The notes below the pieces were generated by a model. The model saw nothing but the letters and a program-made list of their open reading frames with translations, had not been told where the DNA came from and ran no database searches. A stretch of DNA of 64,000 bases from contig NZ_CP016543.2 of assembly GCF_001687665.2 (NCBI RefSeq), positions 1,736,001 to 1,800,000 on the forward strand. Reading direction: 5' to 3'. This DNA comes from Planococcus donghaensis. Lineage in GTDB: Bacteria > Bacillota > Bacilli > Bacillales_A > Planococcaceae. Of this stretch, positions 43,675-52,742 are shown in pieces; positions within the stretch are counted from its first letter, which is position 1; each line of letters opens with the position of its first letter. Position numbers and translations under genes: made by a program.

Positions 43675-45627
43675 TTAGTTTATTGATCCGCCAGCATTCG
43701 TATACCTGACATTGAACTCTTGCACAAATTGGTTTGCAATGGTTCCATCATGTATAAACAGCATGTTTTCATCATTGATGTTATTCCCATTATTGCTCCA
43801 GTTCGTGGAACCTACAATGACTGTTGGATCACTGTTTGTGTCTGCATCGATCAACATCGTTTTGCTGTGAAGTTTGCGAGACTCATTACCCGTGTAAACA
43901 GGTGCGGGGTTAGCCCAACGAGTATTCGGGTTATCAACACTTTCCTGTGTTGCGGTGCGTCCTGTCATATCCACACTTGCAGACCACCATTGGTTCCAAA
44001 AGCTTTGATCGAATACACCTTTGATATCAAAACCCGTCAATGTACCTTCCAGATCATTATATGATCCTTCCCATAATTTCTTTAACTCATCGACTAGGCC
44101 TTGATCGCTCCAGGCAAAAATGGTGAAGTAAGTATTCACATCAGCAGACGTTTTAACAAACTCTCTCATTTTCCCAACCGCATCATCACCTGCGGAAAAG
44201 TAAATTTCAACGATTTTTCCATTCACATCAACTTCATGTATCGTATTGTCAATCTTCCGGGTGTTGAAATTAGCGGCTTCACTATCAGGCGATAGCGTAG
44301 AGCTGCCCCACATTTCATTAAATTCAACTTCAAATACATCAGCTAATGCCGGCCAGTTAATCTCGACTACATGTTGCTGGTTGCCATCCAAAACGCCTTG
44401 TTCCATATTGGTTTCAGTGCCGTACAAGCCGGTCACTGTGAAGTTCCAGCTTCCTGTAAATACCCAGCGATTATCAATGATGGCAAATTTATTATGCATT
44501 TGTGTTCCGGGGCTATAGTAGGCATCGGTGCTTTTTTCTTCAGCCTCTACAAACAGATAACCTGACTCGTCCCCATTTCCGACTGCAACGGTTTTAAGTG
44601 GAAAATCTTCTGGAGTGGCAGGCAAGCCCAAATCGGTTCTGGCTGCACTGTCTTCTACAGCAAACATCGGAGAATCTGAGAATACATAAATGTCATCCGC
44701 AGTTCCAACTTTTCCATCTTGTCCCCTTACCATTTTCTCTACTTGCAATCGCATCGTTTTGAACCGTTCAACATAATTCGGATCAGCTGCATCTTTTGCA
44801 TCCGCTATCACGCGGACATCTATGCCTTCTGCCGCTTTCGCAATCAATGCATCCACAATGCCCGGCAGATTAATTTCATATGTTGCAAAGTCGATGCTAG
44901 TCGTCGCTTGATTCAAGCGTTCGATCAAGCGGGTTTCCAAATTCACGTTATAGTTTGCTTCATTCCCCGAACTTGCATAGGAAATGTCCGCGCATTTATT
45001 AAAGTAAACGTTAATTGCGCCTTCCGCTTCAGAAACGTTATTTAAATGTTCTGTTCTGTCGGTGCAGCCTTTCACTTTTGAATTGACTGCCCGCGGAGTG
45101 CCGTTTCCTCCGTCATAGGTTTTTGTAGAATCAATCCAGTTGGTGGCTAGGGTGCCAGCCACAAGCGGATCGGCTCTTTCCATTGTTGCCTTTGACAAGT
45201 TATCCCCTGCATACCAAGCATCTGCACTATCTATTAAAGTGCCGGAAGAATCTCTCAGTTCAAGGATCTCTCCCCCATTTTCCAGTGACCCTATATAAAT
45301 CAGGTCAGCAGTAACGCCAGGAACAGAACTGTCATTGGTTCTTTCCAACAAATAATACCCCCCTGCTGCAATGGTGCCGGAGAGGCGGATTTCGGGACTG
45401 CTATCGGCAGCATTTAAAGTCCAGCCGCTCATATCAACAGCCGAGTTTGTCGTGTTATGTAATTCAATCCATTCGCTATTATAGCTGTAACTCGTACCCA
45501 TCCAGGCAACTTCATTGATGGCTACCGTGCCTGTCGTCGCTGCCTGTACTTTTTGATCCACGATACTAGGTGCCATAAAAGAAATAATCAGTGCAAAAAT
45601 CAATGCAAAATGTAACGGTTTTCTCAT
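43675..45627 (-). CDS. Secreted lamin-tail / phospholipase D-like protein
   Basis: 650 residues. The signal peptide (FALIFALIISFMAPSI) ends near VQA at residue 29. Residues 35-150 form a lamin-tail domain (VAINEVAWMGTSYSYNSEWI, ELHNTT). Two PLD catalytic motifs follow: MHNKFAIIDNRWVFTGSWNF near residue 380 and LHSKTMLID with VIVGSTNWSNNG near residue 600. Both HxK motifs are intact, so it should be an active phosphodiesterase on phospholipid or extracellular nucleic acid; the lamin-tail domain is common in secreted nucleases. No anchor, so released. Flanked by the direct repeat. Confidence 0.88.
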   Translation of the reverse strand: MRKPLHFALIFALIISFMAPSIVDQKVQAATTGTVAINEVAWMGTSYSYNSEWIELHNTTNSAVDMSGWTLNAADSSPEIRLSGTIAAGGYYLLERTNDSSVPGVTADLIYIGSLENGGEILELRDSSGTLIDSADAWYAGDNLSKATMERADPLVAGTLATNWIDSTKTYDGGNGTPRAVNSKVKGCTDRTEHLNNVSEAEGAINVYFNKCADISYASSGNEANYNVNLETRLIERLNQATTSIDFATYEINLPGIVDALIAKAAEGIDVRVIADAKDAADPNYVERFKTMRLQVEKMVRGQDGKVGTADDIYVFSDSPMFAVEDSAARTDLGLPATPEDFPLKTVAVGNGDESGYLFVEAEEKSTDAYYSPGTQMHNKFAIIDNRWVFTGSWNFTVTGLYGTETNMEQGVLDGNQQHVVEINWPALADVFEVEFNEMWGSSTLSPDSEAANFNTRKIDNTIHEVDVNGKIVEIYFSAGDDAVGKMREFVKTSADVNTYFTIFAWSDQGLVDELKKLWEGSYNDLEGTLTGFDIKGVFDQSFWNQWWSASVDMTGRTATQESVDNPNTRWANPAPVYTGNESRKLHSKTMLIDADTNSDPTVIVGSTNWSNNGNNINDENMLFIHDGTIANQFVQEFNVRYTNAGGSIN

Positions 45628-45789
45628 TTTCTAATCCCCTTTTTGTTTTTGTGTTTCAATGTTCATCAAGCCCTTTATTATTGTATAACTATTTTGTTAA
45701 TTAAGTATTAAAATTTAACAATAATTTCATCTAATATAAATTATTTTGCTATTTTTAACATTTATCAAAATAGAATATTCATTTTGGGA

Positions 45790-45997
45790 TTATCGAAATT
45801 CCCTGCTTTCTTTATAATCTAGAATGCTGAAGTAACATAACTTTATAAAACAAGAAAAATACCCCTTTCGAAGATGTTCTAAAATTGCAGGAATTACTTA
45901 TGAATGGAGGTGTTCTTTCGTGCACCATATTGAAGTAGTTGTTGAATTCCTACGAAATTAAATAAGACAGGTAGATAGCTCTCTACCTGTCTTTCCA
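45790..45997 (+). ncRNA. Candidate small transcript with a 13-codon ORF
   Basis: TTATCG, a 17-base spacer and TATAAT (45790-45818) form a sigma-A-type promoter on the plus strand, and a terminator hairpin follows at 45964-45993, predicting an RNA of about 170 bases. Inside, GGAGGTG is followed after 7 bases by a GTG (45920) opening MHHIEVVVEFLRN and a TAA at 45959. It could be a small peptide gene, a regulatory RNA, or chance. The rest of 45628-45789 is AT-rich and holds the PLD gene promoter. Confidence 0.4.
45964..45995. terminator. Bidirectional terminator after the GDPD gene
   Basis: AAGACAGGTAGA and TCTACCTGTCTT around TAGCTC. Used by the leftward phosphodiesterase and possibly by the small plus-strand transcript. 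Confidence 0.85.
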
Positions 45998-46005
45998 CTA
46001 TAAAA

Positions 46006-46866
46006 TTATGAGTTTTTTACAGGATGGGAGTAAACATGCTCCGGATAATCTGTAATAATTCCATCTACATTTAAGTCGAATAGTCGTAAAGCTTGTTCTT
46101 GTGACCTTGAAGTGTATGGATAAATGTCCATTCCTGCCTCATGAACATTACTAACCAGCTCATCCGTTACAATCTTCATTGTTGGGTTGAAATAATCAGC
46201 ATAACTCGCAAACTGAGCTAATTGTTCTTCGGTTACGTTTGCCCAACTTCCTCCTGTCAAAACGCCATGAGAGAGGTTGGGTAAAAGCTCTTTTGATTTT
46301 TTAATAGATTCATGGTTAAAAGATTGGATGATGATTTTATTATTGTTCGGTGCACTCATATTCTTTTCAATCAAAGCATCCGCAACCTTCTCTTCTACTC
46401 CTGTATAAAGTTCTGGCGCCTTCAATTCGACTAAAATACCAACTTTCCCTTGAAACTCAGCCAATACTTCTTCAAAAGTAGGAACACTTTCACCAGTAAA
46501 GGCTTCACTAAACCAGCTACCGGCATCTAACTGCCTAATTTCTTTTAACGTTAAATCGCCAACTTTGCCGGTTCCGTTTGTTGTACGATCGACAGTCGTA
46601 TCATGAATAACGACGAGCTCTCCATCTTTGGTCATTTGCACGTCAATTTCAATATAATCCGCCTTCATTTCAACCCCTTTTTGAAAGGCTCCCATTGTAT
46701 TTTCAGGTGCGTGTCCAGAAGCACCACGGTGTGCGATGTTCACCATTTCTTGCTGTTCTTGTTTCGATACCATCTTTACTGTTTCTCCCTGTTCAGCTGC
46801 AAGTCCAGATCCGGTAAAGGATGTCATTGCAAGACTTGCTGCTAAAATTGTCACCATCCGTTTCAA
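46006..46866 (-). CDS. glpQ: Secreted glycerophosphodiester phosphodiesterase
   Basis: 286 residues. The signal peptide ends near LAAEQ at residue 24. The GDPD catalytic set is complete: NIAHRGASGHAPENT, YIEIDVQMTKDGELVVIHD, GTGKVGDLTLKEIRQLD, VELKAPE and the closing DGIITDYPEHV. By family it hydrolyses glycerophosphodiesters, or teichoic acid in B. subtilis GlpQ, outside the cell. No glycerol-3-phosphate transporter is adjacent. With the PLD-like gene it forms a lipid or teichoic-acid degrading pair, each with its own terminator. Confidence 0.92.
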   Translation of the reverse strand: MKRMVTILAASLAMTSFTGSGLAAEQGETVKMVSKQEQQEMVNIAHRGASGHAPENTMGAFQKGVEMKADYIEIDVQMTKDGELVVIHDTTVDRTTNGTGKVGDLTLKEIRQLDAGSWFSEAFTGESVPTFEEVLAEFQGKVGILVELKAPELYTGVEEKVADALIEKNMSAPNNNKIIIQSFNHESIKKSKELLPNLSHGVLTGGSWANVTEEQLAQFASYADYFNPTMKIVTDELVSNVHEAGMDIYPYTSRSQEQALRLFDLNVDGIITDYPEHVYSHPVKNS

Positions 46867-46970
46867 CTAACCACTCCTTTAGTGTTTTTCAACTTTAGTG
46901 TACGCAATGGATATATAGCAGGTATTAATAGATCATTAATAAAATGTAAATTATGGACGAACTATATAAA

Positions 46971-47170
46971 CACAAAAAGGAAATCCTAACTTTATGGATA
47001 CCCTTTTTTATCTTGCTCTTTTTTCTTGATTGCTAGTTTTTGAACTTATGATTATATCCTTAAGTAGTTGTTTACATGGGAACAAAAAAACATACTTACC
47101 ATTGAAAACTATGTTGTTTTAATTTCAAATTACTTTTTCGTTATTTGTTTACATAATATAATTATATTTA
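46971..47170. repeat. Imperfect direct repeat, right copy
   Basis: Counterpart of 43397-43595, including a degenerate version of the ykoC terminator (AAAAAGGAAATCC with an incomplete right arm). It has diverged more in the centre. The remaining 46867-46970 is the AT-rich GDPD promoter region with nothing else recognised. Confidence 0.75.
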
Positions 47171-47182
47171 ATATTAACGCAA

Positions 47183-47210
47183 TAAAAAAAGAGCTGATTT
47201 CTCAGCTCTC
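47183..47210 (-). terminator. Terminator of the spo0M-like gene
   Basis: AGAGCTGA TTTC TCAGCTCT, followed on the minus strand by TTTTTTTATT. The hairpin includes the stop codon of the gene. Confidence 0.85.
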
Positions 47211-47621
47211 TAATGTTCCATATGTGATGGCGTCTTCATCTCTTGCATTTACGCCATTTTTTACATGGACAATCGTACGTAAAATTAGTTTTGCGTTTGG
47301 ATTGTCCAATACCCAACGTTCGTCCGGTACAATTTCAAACTGCTGCATAACGGTATCTTTAGATTTTACGGATCCCGCAAATTCCATTGATTGTTTTGCC
47401 ACAATTGTTTCGTAAAAATCAAAATCACTGTCTTCACGCGTGTCTTCGACAAGACGCACTACATTCAATTCGATAAAATCAATGGTTTGTTCCCCGTCTC
47501 CGCCGTCAAGATAAATTGTCCCATTTAATGTCTCGCCTTCTTCAAGATGAGGCCTTTCCACTACTGTATTTACTTTTAATGAACCAATGCCAATAGATGA
47601 TAAAAAATCTTTGAACTTCAT
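47202..47621 (-). CDS. Short Spo0M-family (arrestin-like) protein
   Basis: 139 residues matching the N-terminal half of Spo0M sporulation-control proteins: LSSIGIGSLKVNTVVERPHL, GETLNGTIYLDGGDGEQ, FEIVPDERW. Normal Spo0M is about 255 residues, so only one of the two arrestin-like lobes is present. The stop is followed at once by a terminator, so this looks like a natural short form rather than a recent truncation. No sporulation genes are nearby. Confidence 0.75.
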   Translation of the reverse strand: MKFKDFLSSIGIGSLKVNTVVERPHLEEGETLNGTIYLDGGDGEQTIDFIELNVVRLVEDTREDSDFDFYETIVAKQSMEFAGSVKSKDTVMQQFEIVPDERWVLDNPNAKLILRTIVHVKNGVNARDEDAITYGTLES

Positions 47622-47680
47622 AAACTTGAAACCCCCAAATTTTGTTAGTTGTTAAAATACAACTTTTTTTTATAATTACT

Positions 47681-48868
47681 TTATAGCTCTGTATAATCAT
47701 ATTGATTTGATAAATTGGTTTCATGCCGATTATAGCGACGTTTAAACAATTTATAGAAATGAGATACGAGCACACGCAACAAAGCATACATTGGTATACC
47801 AAGAATTACCCCAACTACACCAAACAAAGACCCTGCTGTTAATAGAACAAAAATAATGGTCACCGGATGGATAAACATGGTTTTACCCATAACTTGCGGG
47901 GAGATCAAATTCCCTTCTACTAATTGCACAACCGTCCACACAATTGCTAGTTTAACTAACATAAATGGTGAGGTCACCAAGGCGATAATAGCCGCTGGCG
48001 CAATCGCTATCGCTGGGCCAATATAAGGAACTACACTCGTAACCATGGCTAAAACGCCGAGTAACAACGCATATTCCATACCGATTATCAAAAACCCGAT
48101 ATAGACCATCACACCAATACAAAAAGCCACAATCAATTGACCTTGTATGTAAGCTCCTAATTGTCTATCCGCTTCTGAAAACACTTCGCGCGTATCTTCA
48201 CGAAATCTCGGAGGCAATAATTTCAAGAAATACTCCGGCAATTTTTCCCCATCTTTTAATAAATAAAACAAAATAAATGGCACAATAACAATGGATAAAA
48301 TAACACCCGTAATTGTTGAAATTAATCCAGTAATACCAGAGATAATCCCCGTTACTGTATTTTGAAGCGTGTCCGCAACATTGTCTGGCAACGTTGCAAG
48401 TAAAGTATCTAATGTAAAATTAGACTCACTATAATAATCTCCAACAAATGAAGTTCTCAAAAATCCATCCACTGCTGTAACTAATTGCATAAAATATTCC
48501 GGAAAATCTGCGATTAAATTTTGAAATTGAGAACGTAAAAACGGAAATACCAACACACTTAGTAACGTGATCAAACCAATTACGCCGAGGAAGATAATGA
48601 TAATACCCCAAATCCGAGGAATTTTAAACTTCTCTAACGTGCGTAATATAGGTCTGAGCAAGTAAAAAAACACCAATGCCAAAACAATTGGCAAGACCAC
48701 GGTTTTCATAAATACCGTTACCGGATGAAAGATAAATGAAACTTCCTTGAAAACAAAAATGACGAATCCAAGCAATAACAAGGAGAACAATGTAAATAAA
48801 GTATTTCTACCACCCAAAAACCGAATATAATTAGTGGCAAAAAATGATGGCTTGTCCTCTGGCTCCAT
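47681..48868 (-). CDS. AI-2E family transporter (UPF0118)
   Basis: 395 residues, about eight membrane helices in the AI-2E/PerM family: VLPIVLALVFFYLLRPILRT, a membrane-associated central loop (LIADFPEYFMQLVTAVDGFL), VTSVVPYIGPAIAIAPAA and EGNLISPQVMGKTMFIHPV. Family members include sodium/proton antiporters as well as putative autoinducer exporters. Signal export is not implied. Single gene. Confidence 0.87.
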   Translation of the reverse strand: MEPEDKPSFFATNYIRFLGGRNTLFTLFSLLLLGFVIFVFKEVSFIFHPVTVFMKTVVLPIVLALVFFYLLRPILRTLEKFKIPRIWGIIIIFLGVIGLITLLSVLVFPFLRSQFQNLIADFPEYFMQLVTAVDGFLRTSFVGDYYSESNFTLDTLLATLPDNVADTLQNTVTGIISGITGLISTITGVILSIVIVPFILFYLLKDGEKLPEYFLKLLPPRFREDTREVFSEADRQLGAYIQGQLIVAFCIGVMVYIGFLIIGMEYALLLGVLAMVTSVVPYIGPAIAIAPAAIIALVTSPFMLVKLAIVWTVVQLVEGNLISPQVMGKTMFIHPVTIIFVLLTAGSLFGVVGVILGIPMYALLRVLVSHFYKLFKRRYNRHETNLSNQYDYTEL

Positions 48869-48926
48869 AAGCTTCCTCTTTTCTGATTAAACGTTATACT
48901 TTCATTTTATCATAATCATCGCACAA

Positions 48927-49874
48927 TTAGTTTAAGGGTTGCGACAAAAATTCACTCAAAGCTTGCTTATTCATGTCAAGGTCAATATCAAGAACTGAAC
49001 CTGCATGTGCGTAATTGCCATAGCTATAACCATTTTTAATCGGCAAGGTTAATCGTTCAACTTCCCCACCACCACTCATAGCTAATTGAGTCGCTAACTT
49101 GATTTGATCTGTTAAAGGCATATCCGTTTGAACATACCCTTGTAAAGTACCTGCTAATTTAGGTAATTTTGGAATGGTAGAGACGGTCGCCATTTCATCT
49201 TTCATTGCTGCAATCACTTGTTGTTGTCTTCTCACGCGGCCAAAATCTCCTTCTTCATCTGCTCGGAACCGCGCATACCCTAGTAATTCTTTCCCGTTTA
49301 GCTTTTGAACTCCTGGGGTTAAAGAAACACCAATATTTTCTGACATTTCTTTTTCAACATCAATTTCTACACCACCCGGTACAGCTACATCGACAAGGCT
49401 TTCAAAGCTCTCAAAGTCGATTAATGCGTAATGATGAATTTCAACTCCAAACATTTGTCGAAGTGTTTCTGCAAGTAAGTCCACTCCACCTAAATAATAT
49501 GCTGTATTTAATTTATAAGACTGATAACCTGGGATGTCTGCATAAATATCCCTCATAAACGAAGTTAACTTTATTTCACCATTTACTTTATCATGTGTCA
49601 CTAACATCATTGTGTCCGTGCGTGATTTTTCTTCTCCTCGTGAGTCAATGCCTAGCACCAAAATGTTTTCATAATCTTCGTTTGCCTCATCTTCATCGAA
49701 CAAAACAGGCTCTTGCGCTGATGTATCTGCTATGTCTTTACCTTCTTTAAATTGTAGGAATGCATAAGTGCCAATAGCGATTAAAGCGACCAGGAGCAGG
49801 AAGACGATGCCGCGCAGCCGAAATCTTCTTTTTCTGCGTCTTTTTCTTTTAATCGGTTGTAATTCTTCTTCCAT
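48927..49874 (-). CDS. LytR-CpsA-Psr (LCP) family cell-wall polymer ligase
   Basis: 315 residues. A strongly basic cytoplasmic tail (IKRKRRRKRRFRLRG) is followed by a single membrane helix and the extracellular LCP domain: ENILVLGIDSRGEEKSRTDT, LTSFMRDIYADIPG, KLNTAYYLGGVDLL, ELLGYARFRADEEGDFGRVR. The conserved Arg and Asp residues for polyprenyl phosphate and metal are present. Attaches teichoic acid or another glycopolymer to peptidoglycan. Confidence 0.92.
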   Translation of the reverse strand: MEEELQPIKRKRRRKRRFRLRGIVFLLLVALIAIGTYAFLQFKEGKDIADTSAQEPVLFDEDEANEDYENILVLGIDSRGEEKSRTDTMMLVTHDKVNGEIKLTSFMRDIYADIPGYQSYKLNTAYYLGGVDLLAETLRQMFGVEIHHYALIDFESFESLVDVAVPGGVEIDVEKEMSENIGVSLTPGVQKLNGKELLGYARFRADEEGDFGRVRRQQQVIAAMKDEMATVSTIPKLPKLAGTLQGYVQTDMPLTDQIKLATQLAMSGGGEVERLTLPIKNGYSYGNYAHAGSVLDIDLDMNKQALSEFLSQPLN

Positions 49875-50136
49875 TATAAATCCACTCCTTTCTGAACTTT
49901 CACGTCAATATGACGCATTGTTGGGCATTAAGTTTCGGTATTTCAATTAAAAATTTACACGATCAACTCTATTCAACTACCTTTTCCCATCCGACTAATA
50001 TTTAAATAGGAAAATCGCTTTTTTTTATTAATACTGCTACTATTATAATGACTTTAGTTATGTAAAAGACATTTATATTGTCGGAAAACCGCGAAAGTGG
50101 TAATATTTCCTTAGCAACTTGAGAGGAGACTTAATT

Positions 50137-50667
50137 ATGACTGAAAAAGCAACATTTGCAGGGGGCTGTTTTTGGTGCATGGTCAAACCATTCGATCAAT
50201 TTGATGGCATCGAACAGATCGTTTCAGGCTATAGCGGTGGCCATATCGAAAATCCTACATATGAACAAGTAAAGACTGGTACAACAGGCCATTTAGAAGT
50301 AGTGGAAATCACTTTCCAACCTGACGTCTTCTCTTACGAACAATTGTTAGATATTTTTTGGCAACAAATAGACCCTACTGATGATGAAGGACAATTTCAA
50401 GACCGCGGACCTTCTTATCGTGCAGCAATATTTGTTCACAACGAACGTCAACGTGTTATTGCCGAAAAATCAAAACAAGAGATTGATGCAAGCGGTCGTT
50501 TCAATAAGCCTGTCGTGACCGAGATTCGCGACGCAACACCATTTTATGCAGCAGAAGATTACCATCAAGATTTTCACAAGAAAAACCCTGAATATTATAA
50601 AAACGATCGTGCAGCTTCTGGCCGCGATGAATTTCTTTCCTCTACATGGGAAAAAGTTGACGTCTAA
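50137..50667 (+). CDS. msrA: Peptide methionine-S-sulfoxide reductase MsrA
   Basis: 176 residues. The catalytic cysteine is in [12 protein letters not shown] near residue 10, followed by [29 protein letters not shown] and the closing [16 protein letters not shown]. Reduces Met-S-sulfoxide in oxidised proteins. GAGAGGAG before the ATG at 50137 sets the start; an in-frame GTG-type start at 50119 lacks a site. No msrB is adjacent. Confidence 0.95.
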   Translation: MTEKATFAGGCFWCMVKPFDQFDGIEQIVSGYSGGHIENPTYEQVKTGTTGHLEVVEITFQPDVFSYEQLLDIFWQQIDPTDDEGQFQDRGPSYRAAIFVHNERQRVIAEKSKQEIDASGRFNKPVVTEIRDATPFYAAEDYHQDFHKKNPEYYKNDRAASGRDEFLSSTWEKVDV

Positions 50668-50751
50668 CGCGTCAGCTTTTTTTACCCTATTGAATTTTTT
50701 GATTATTCGACCAATTCGCCATTTTATTATATAGTTTAGGGAGGTACTCGG

Positions 50752-51069
50752 TTGAAACTCATTGAATCTATTGATCCCATTATAATGCAATTGATTATTG
50801 TTCCATTCTTTGTTATTGGCATTGGTATTTGGCTAGCACTTCTTTCTAAAAAAGTTTATATTGGCCCAATCACAACCATGCTTTTAACACTAACGTACAA
50901 TTATTGGTATTTTACATCATTTTTCCCTGATTCCAAGCTTTCATTTACGATGATTTCATCCTGGTGCATCATCTTCCCTTTAATATCTCTTTACCTATCT
51001 TGGTATATACTCATGCAACTTCAAAACATTAAAAATTTTTTTCTTCTAGAACCAAGAGAATTCGATTAA
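50752..51069 (+). CDS. Small membrane protein of unknown function
   Basis: 105 residues with three predicted membrane helices (LIIVPFFVIGIGIWLALLS, TTMLLTLTYNYWYFTSFF, WCIIFPLISLYLSWYILMQL). TTG start with TAGGGAGGT upstream. Some resemblance to the DUF2651 (YbeF) small membrane proteins of Bacillus, but I am not certain. Its end overlaps the convergent MFS gene by 4 bases. Confidence 0.65.
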   Translation: MKLIESIDPIIMQLIIVPFFVIGIGIWLALLSKKVYIGPITTMLLTLTYNYWYFTSFFPDSKLSFTMISSWCIIFPLISLYLSWYILMQLQNIKNFFLLEPREFD

Positions 51070-52235
51070 TTTTTTTTATGAAGTAAGAAAGCAAAAATTA
51101 GCATTAACCCGATAAAACTTAAAAACAATAATAATGTAATGTCATGATTCTCGGTTTGATCGTAAATAACACCAATAACGAGAGGCATAAAAGCCGATAT
51201 CATATACCCACCCGATTGTGTCATGGCGGTCCAACTATTGGCATCGTCAGCTGTTGTGGTTTCATCTAATGGCATCAGTAAGGCAATTGGAAAAAGACCA
51301 CCTAACGCCACACCGATAAAGGCAGCCGCTATCCAGACCATGTTCAGAGAACCGAACATCAGTATCAGAACACCGATCGAACCCGAACTTAAAACGATAA
51401 CAGTCCATATAAAACGATTCGGAAACTTATTAAAAAATAACGGAATGCTTATGTTCCCAACTATTTGTACTGCTGTCATTAAAGTTAGAACTCCACCTGC
51501 GGTTAGCACGGTCATTCCCTTATCAATCGCAATTGGTGCAAGCCACGTAAGCATTGAAAAAAACAAAGCTGATTGCGCACCGAAAAACAGTAACATATAC
51601 CAAGCTCGTTTATTTTTAAGTGGAGACACGCGTCTAATTTCGAAATCCACTTCCTCCACTTTTTCTTCAGTTGGTTGCTCCACACGCAACCAAATACTAA
51701 TCGCGACTACTGACAACAAACTCCAACTCGCAATGGCTGCTGGCCAATCCGCAATGATATAAAACACACCTGTTAATCCTGCAGCCAATGTTGCCCCGAG
51801 ACCCATTCCAAATGAATAAACACCGATTAATGCGGGCGTTCGCGTTGGGAAGCTATGCTTTATAATCGCTGACAAAAGTGGACTTATTACTGCAATGGCG
51901 ACACCAATAAAAAATGCACTGATGAGCAATACCGGATAATTTGGTAAAAACCCTCTTCCTAAAGTAAACACACCGATTACACCTAATAGGAAAGCAATTG
52001 ATCGTCTCAAGCCGAATTTCCGACCAAAAACGATCGCAAGTGGTGCAAAAAGCCCCATACAAAAAACAGGAATAGCTGTCAGTAAGCTAACCTCACTGCT
52101 ACTCAAATTCAAATCGATTCGAATGGGATCAAGCATCGGCCCAATAGATGATATTGCGGGACGTAAATTTAACGCGACAAACAATATTGCGATGACCATT
52201 AATCCGAGCGCTGACTTTCTTTTGTTTTTAGACAC
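51066..52235 (-). CDS. CynX/NimT-type MFS transporter
   Basis: 389 residues, 12 helices. FVALNLRPAISSIGPMLDPI is the typical CynX/NimT opening; FGRKFGLRRS and GVYSFGMGLGATLAAGLTG follow. Family members carry cyanate, nitroimidazole or unknown anions, and the substrate is undetermined. GGAGG is placed for the GTG at 52235 (MSKNKRKSALG) rather than the ATG at 52259. Confidence 0.88.
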   Translation of the reverse strand: MSKNKRKSALGLMVIAILFVALNLRPAISSIGPMLDPIRIDLNLSSSEVSLLTAIPVFCMGLFAPLAIVFGRKFGLRRSIAFLLGVIGVFTLGRGFLPNYPVLLISAFFIGVAIAVISPLLSAIIKHSFPTRTPALIGVYSFGMGLGATLAAGLTGVFYIIADWPAAIASWSLLSVVAISIWLRVEQPTEEKVEEVDFEIRRVSPLKNKRAWYMLLFFGAQSALFFSMLTWLAPIAIDKGMTVLTAGGVLTLMTAVQIVGNISIPLFFNKFPNRFIWTVIVLSSGSIGVLILMFGSLNMVWIAAAFIGVALGGLFPIALLMPLDETTTADDANSWTAMTQSGGYMISAFMPLVIGVIYDQTENHDITLLLFLSFIGLMLIFAFLLHKKN

Positions 52236-52401
52236 GTTTTGCCCTCCAGTAACTAACACTCAAATGCCTTATTTAAACAGCAATCTAAAATAAAATTTCA
52301 TTAGTAACTTTTTAAAAATTGCGCTTGAATTGACGAAAACCCCAAACTTGTGTTCTCTCTATCCAATCATTTAAAATAGAGGAGTGAAAGGCGGTTTGTC
52401 A

Positions 52402-52635
52402 ATGAAACTCGTAAATTGGAGTTATGCGAAACGCTACAATATAAAAGCGATTTTCGATGATTTCCCACACGTCGTCGTTTTGTTTCGTCAAATTGGTGGC
52501 TATTACTTTATCTATTCCATGAAAGGTCTCACGAAAGATCATGTTCCTGGCCGGCGAGAATATGTGCAAATGGAATACTTATTAAACAAAGAACTTGGCT
52601 CGCTTGAAGCATACTTAGAGCGTAAATCGAGATAA
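52402..52635 (+). CDS. Small conserved hypothetical protein
   Basis: 77 residues, starting MKLVNWSYAKRYNIKAIFDD and ending EAYLERKSR. Soluble, basic, rich in aromatics. AAAGGCGG lies seven bases before the ATG at 52402; the GTG at 52384 sits in a ribosome site itself. No domain recognised. Confidence 0.65.
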   Translation: MKLVNWSYAKRYNIKAIFDDFPHVVVLFRQIGGYYFIYSMKGLTKDHVPGRREYVQMEYLLNKELGSLEAYLERKSR

Positions 52636-52742
52636 AAAGACCTTATATTCTCAGTTTATCCGAGACCACGGCTGAATGCTATCGATTTTCGGGGAATTCG
52701 TGGTATACTAATCTTATTGTGAAATTTAGGAGGTACGTATAC

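Noticed and set aside
43720..45045. Plus-strand open frames opposite the PLD-like gene
   Set aside because: They mirror the coding frame of a clear secreted protein and have no starts with ribosome sites.
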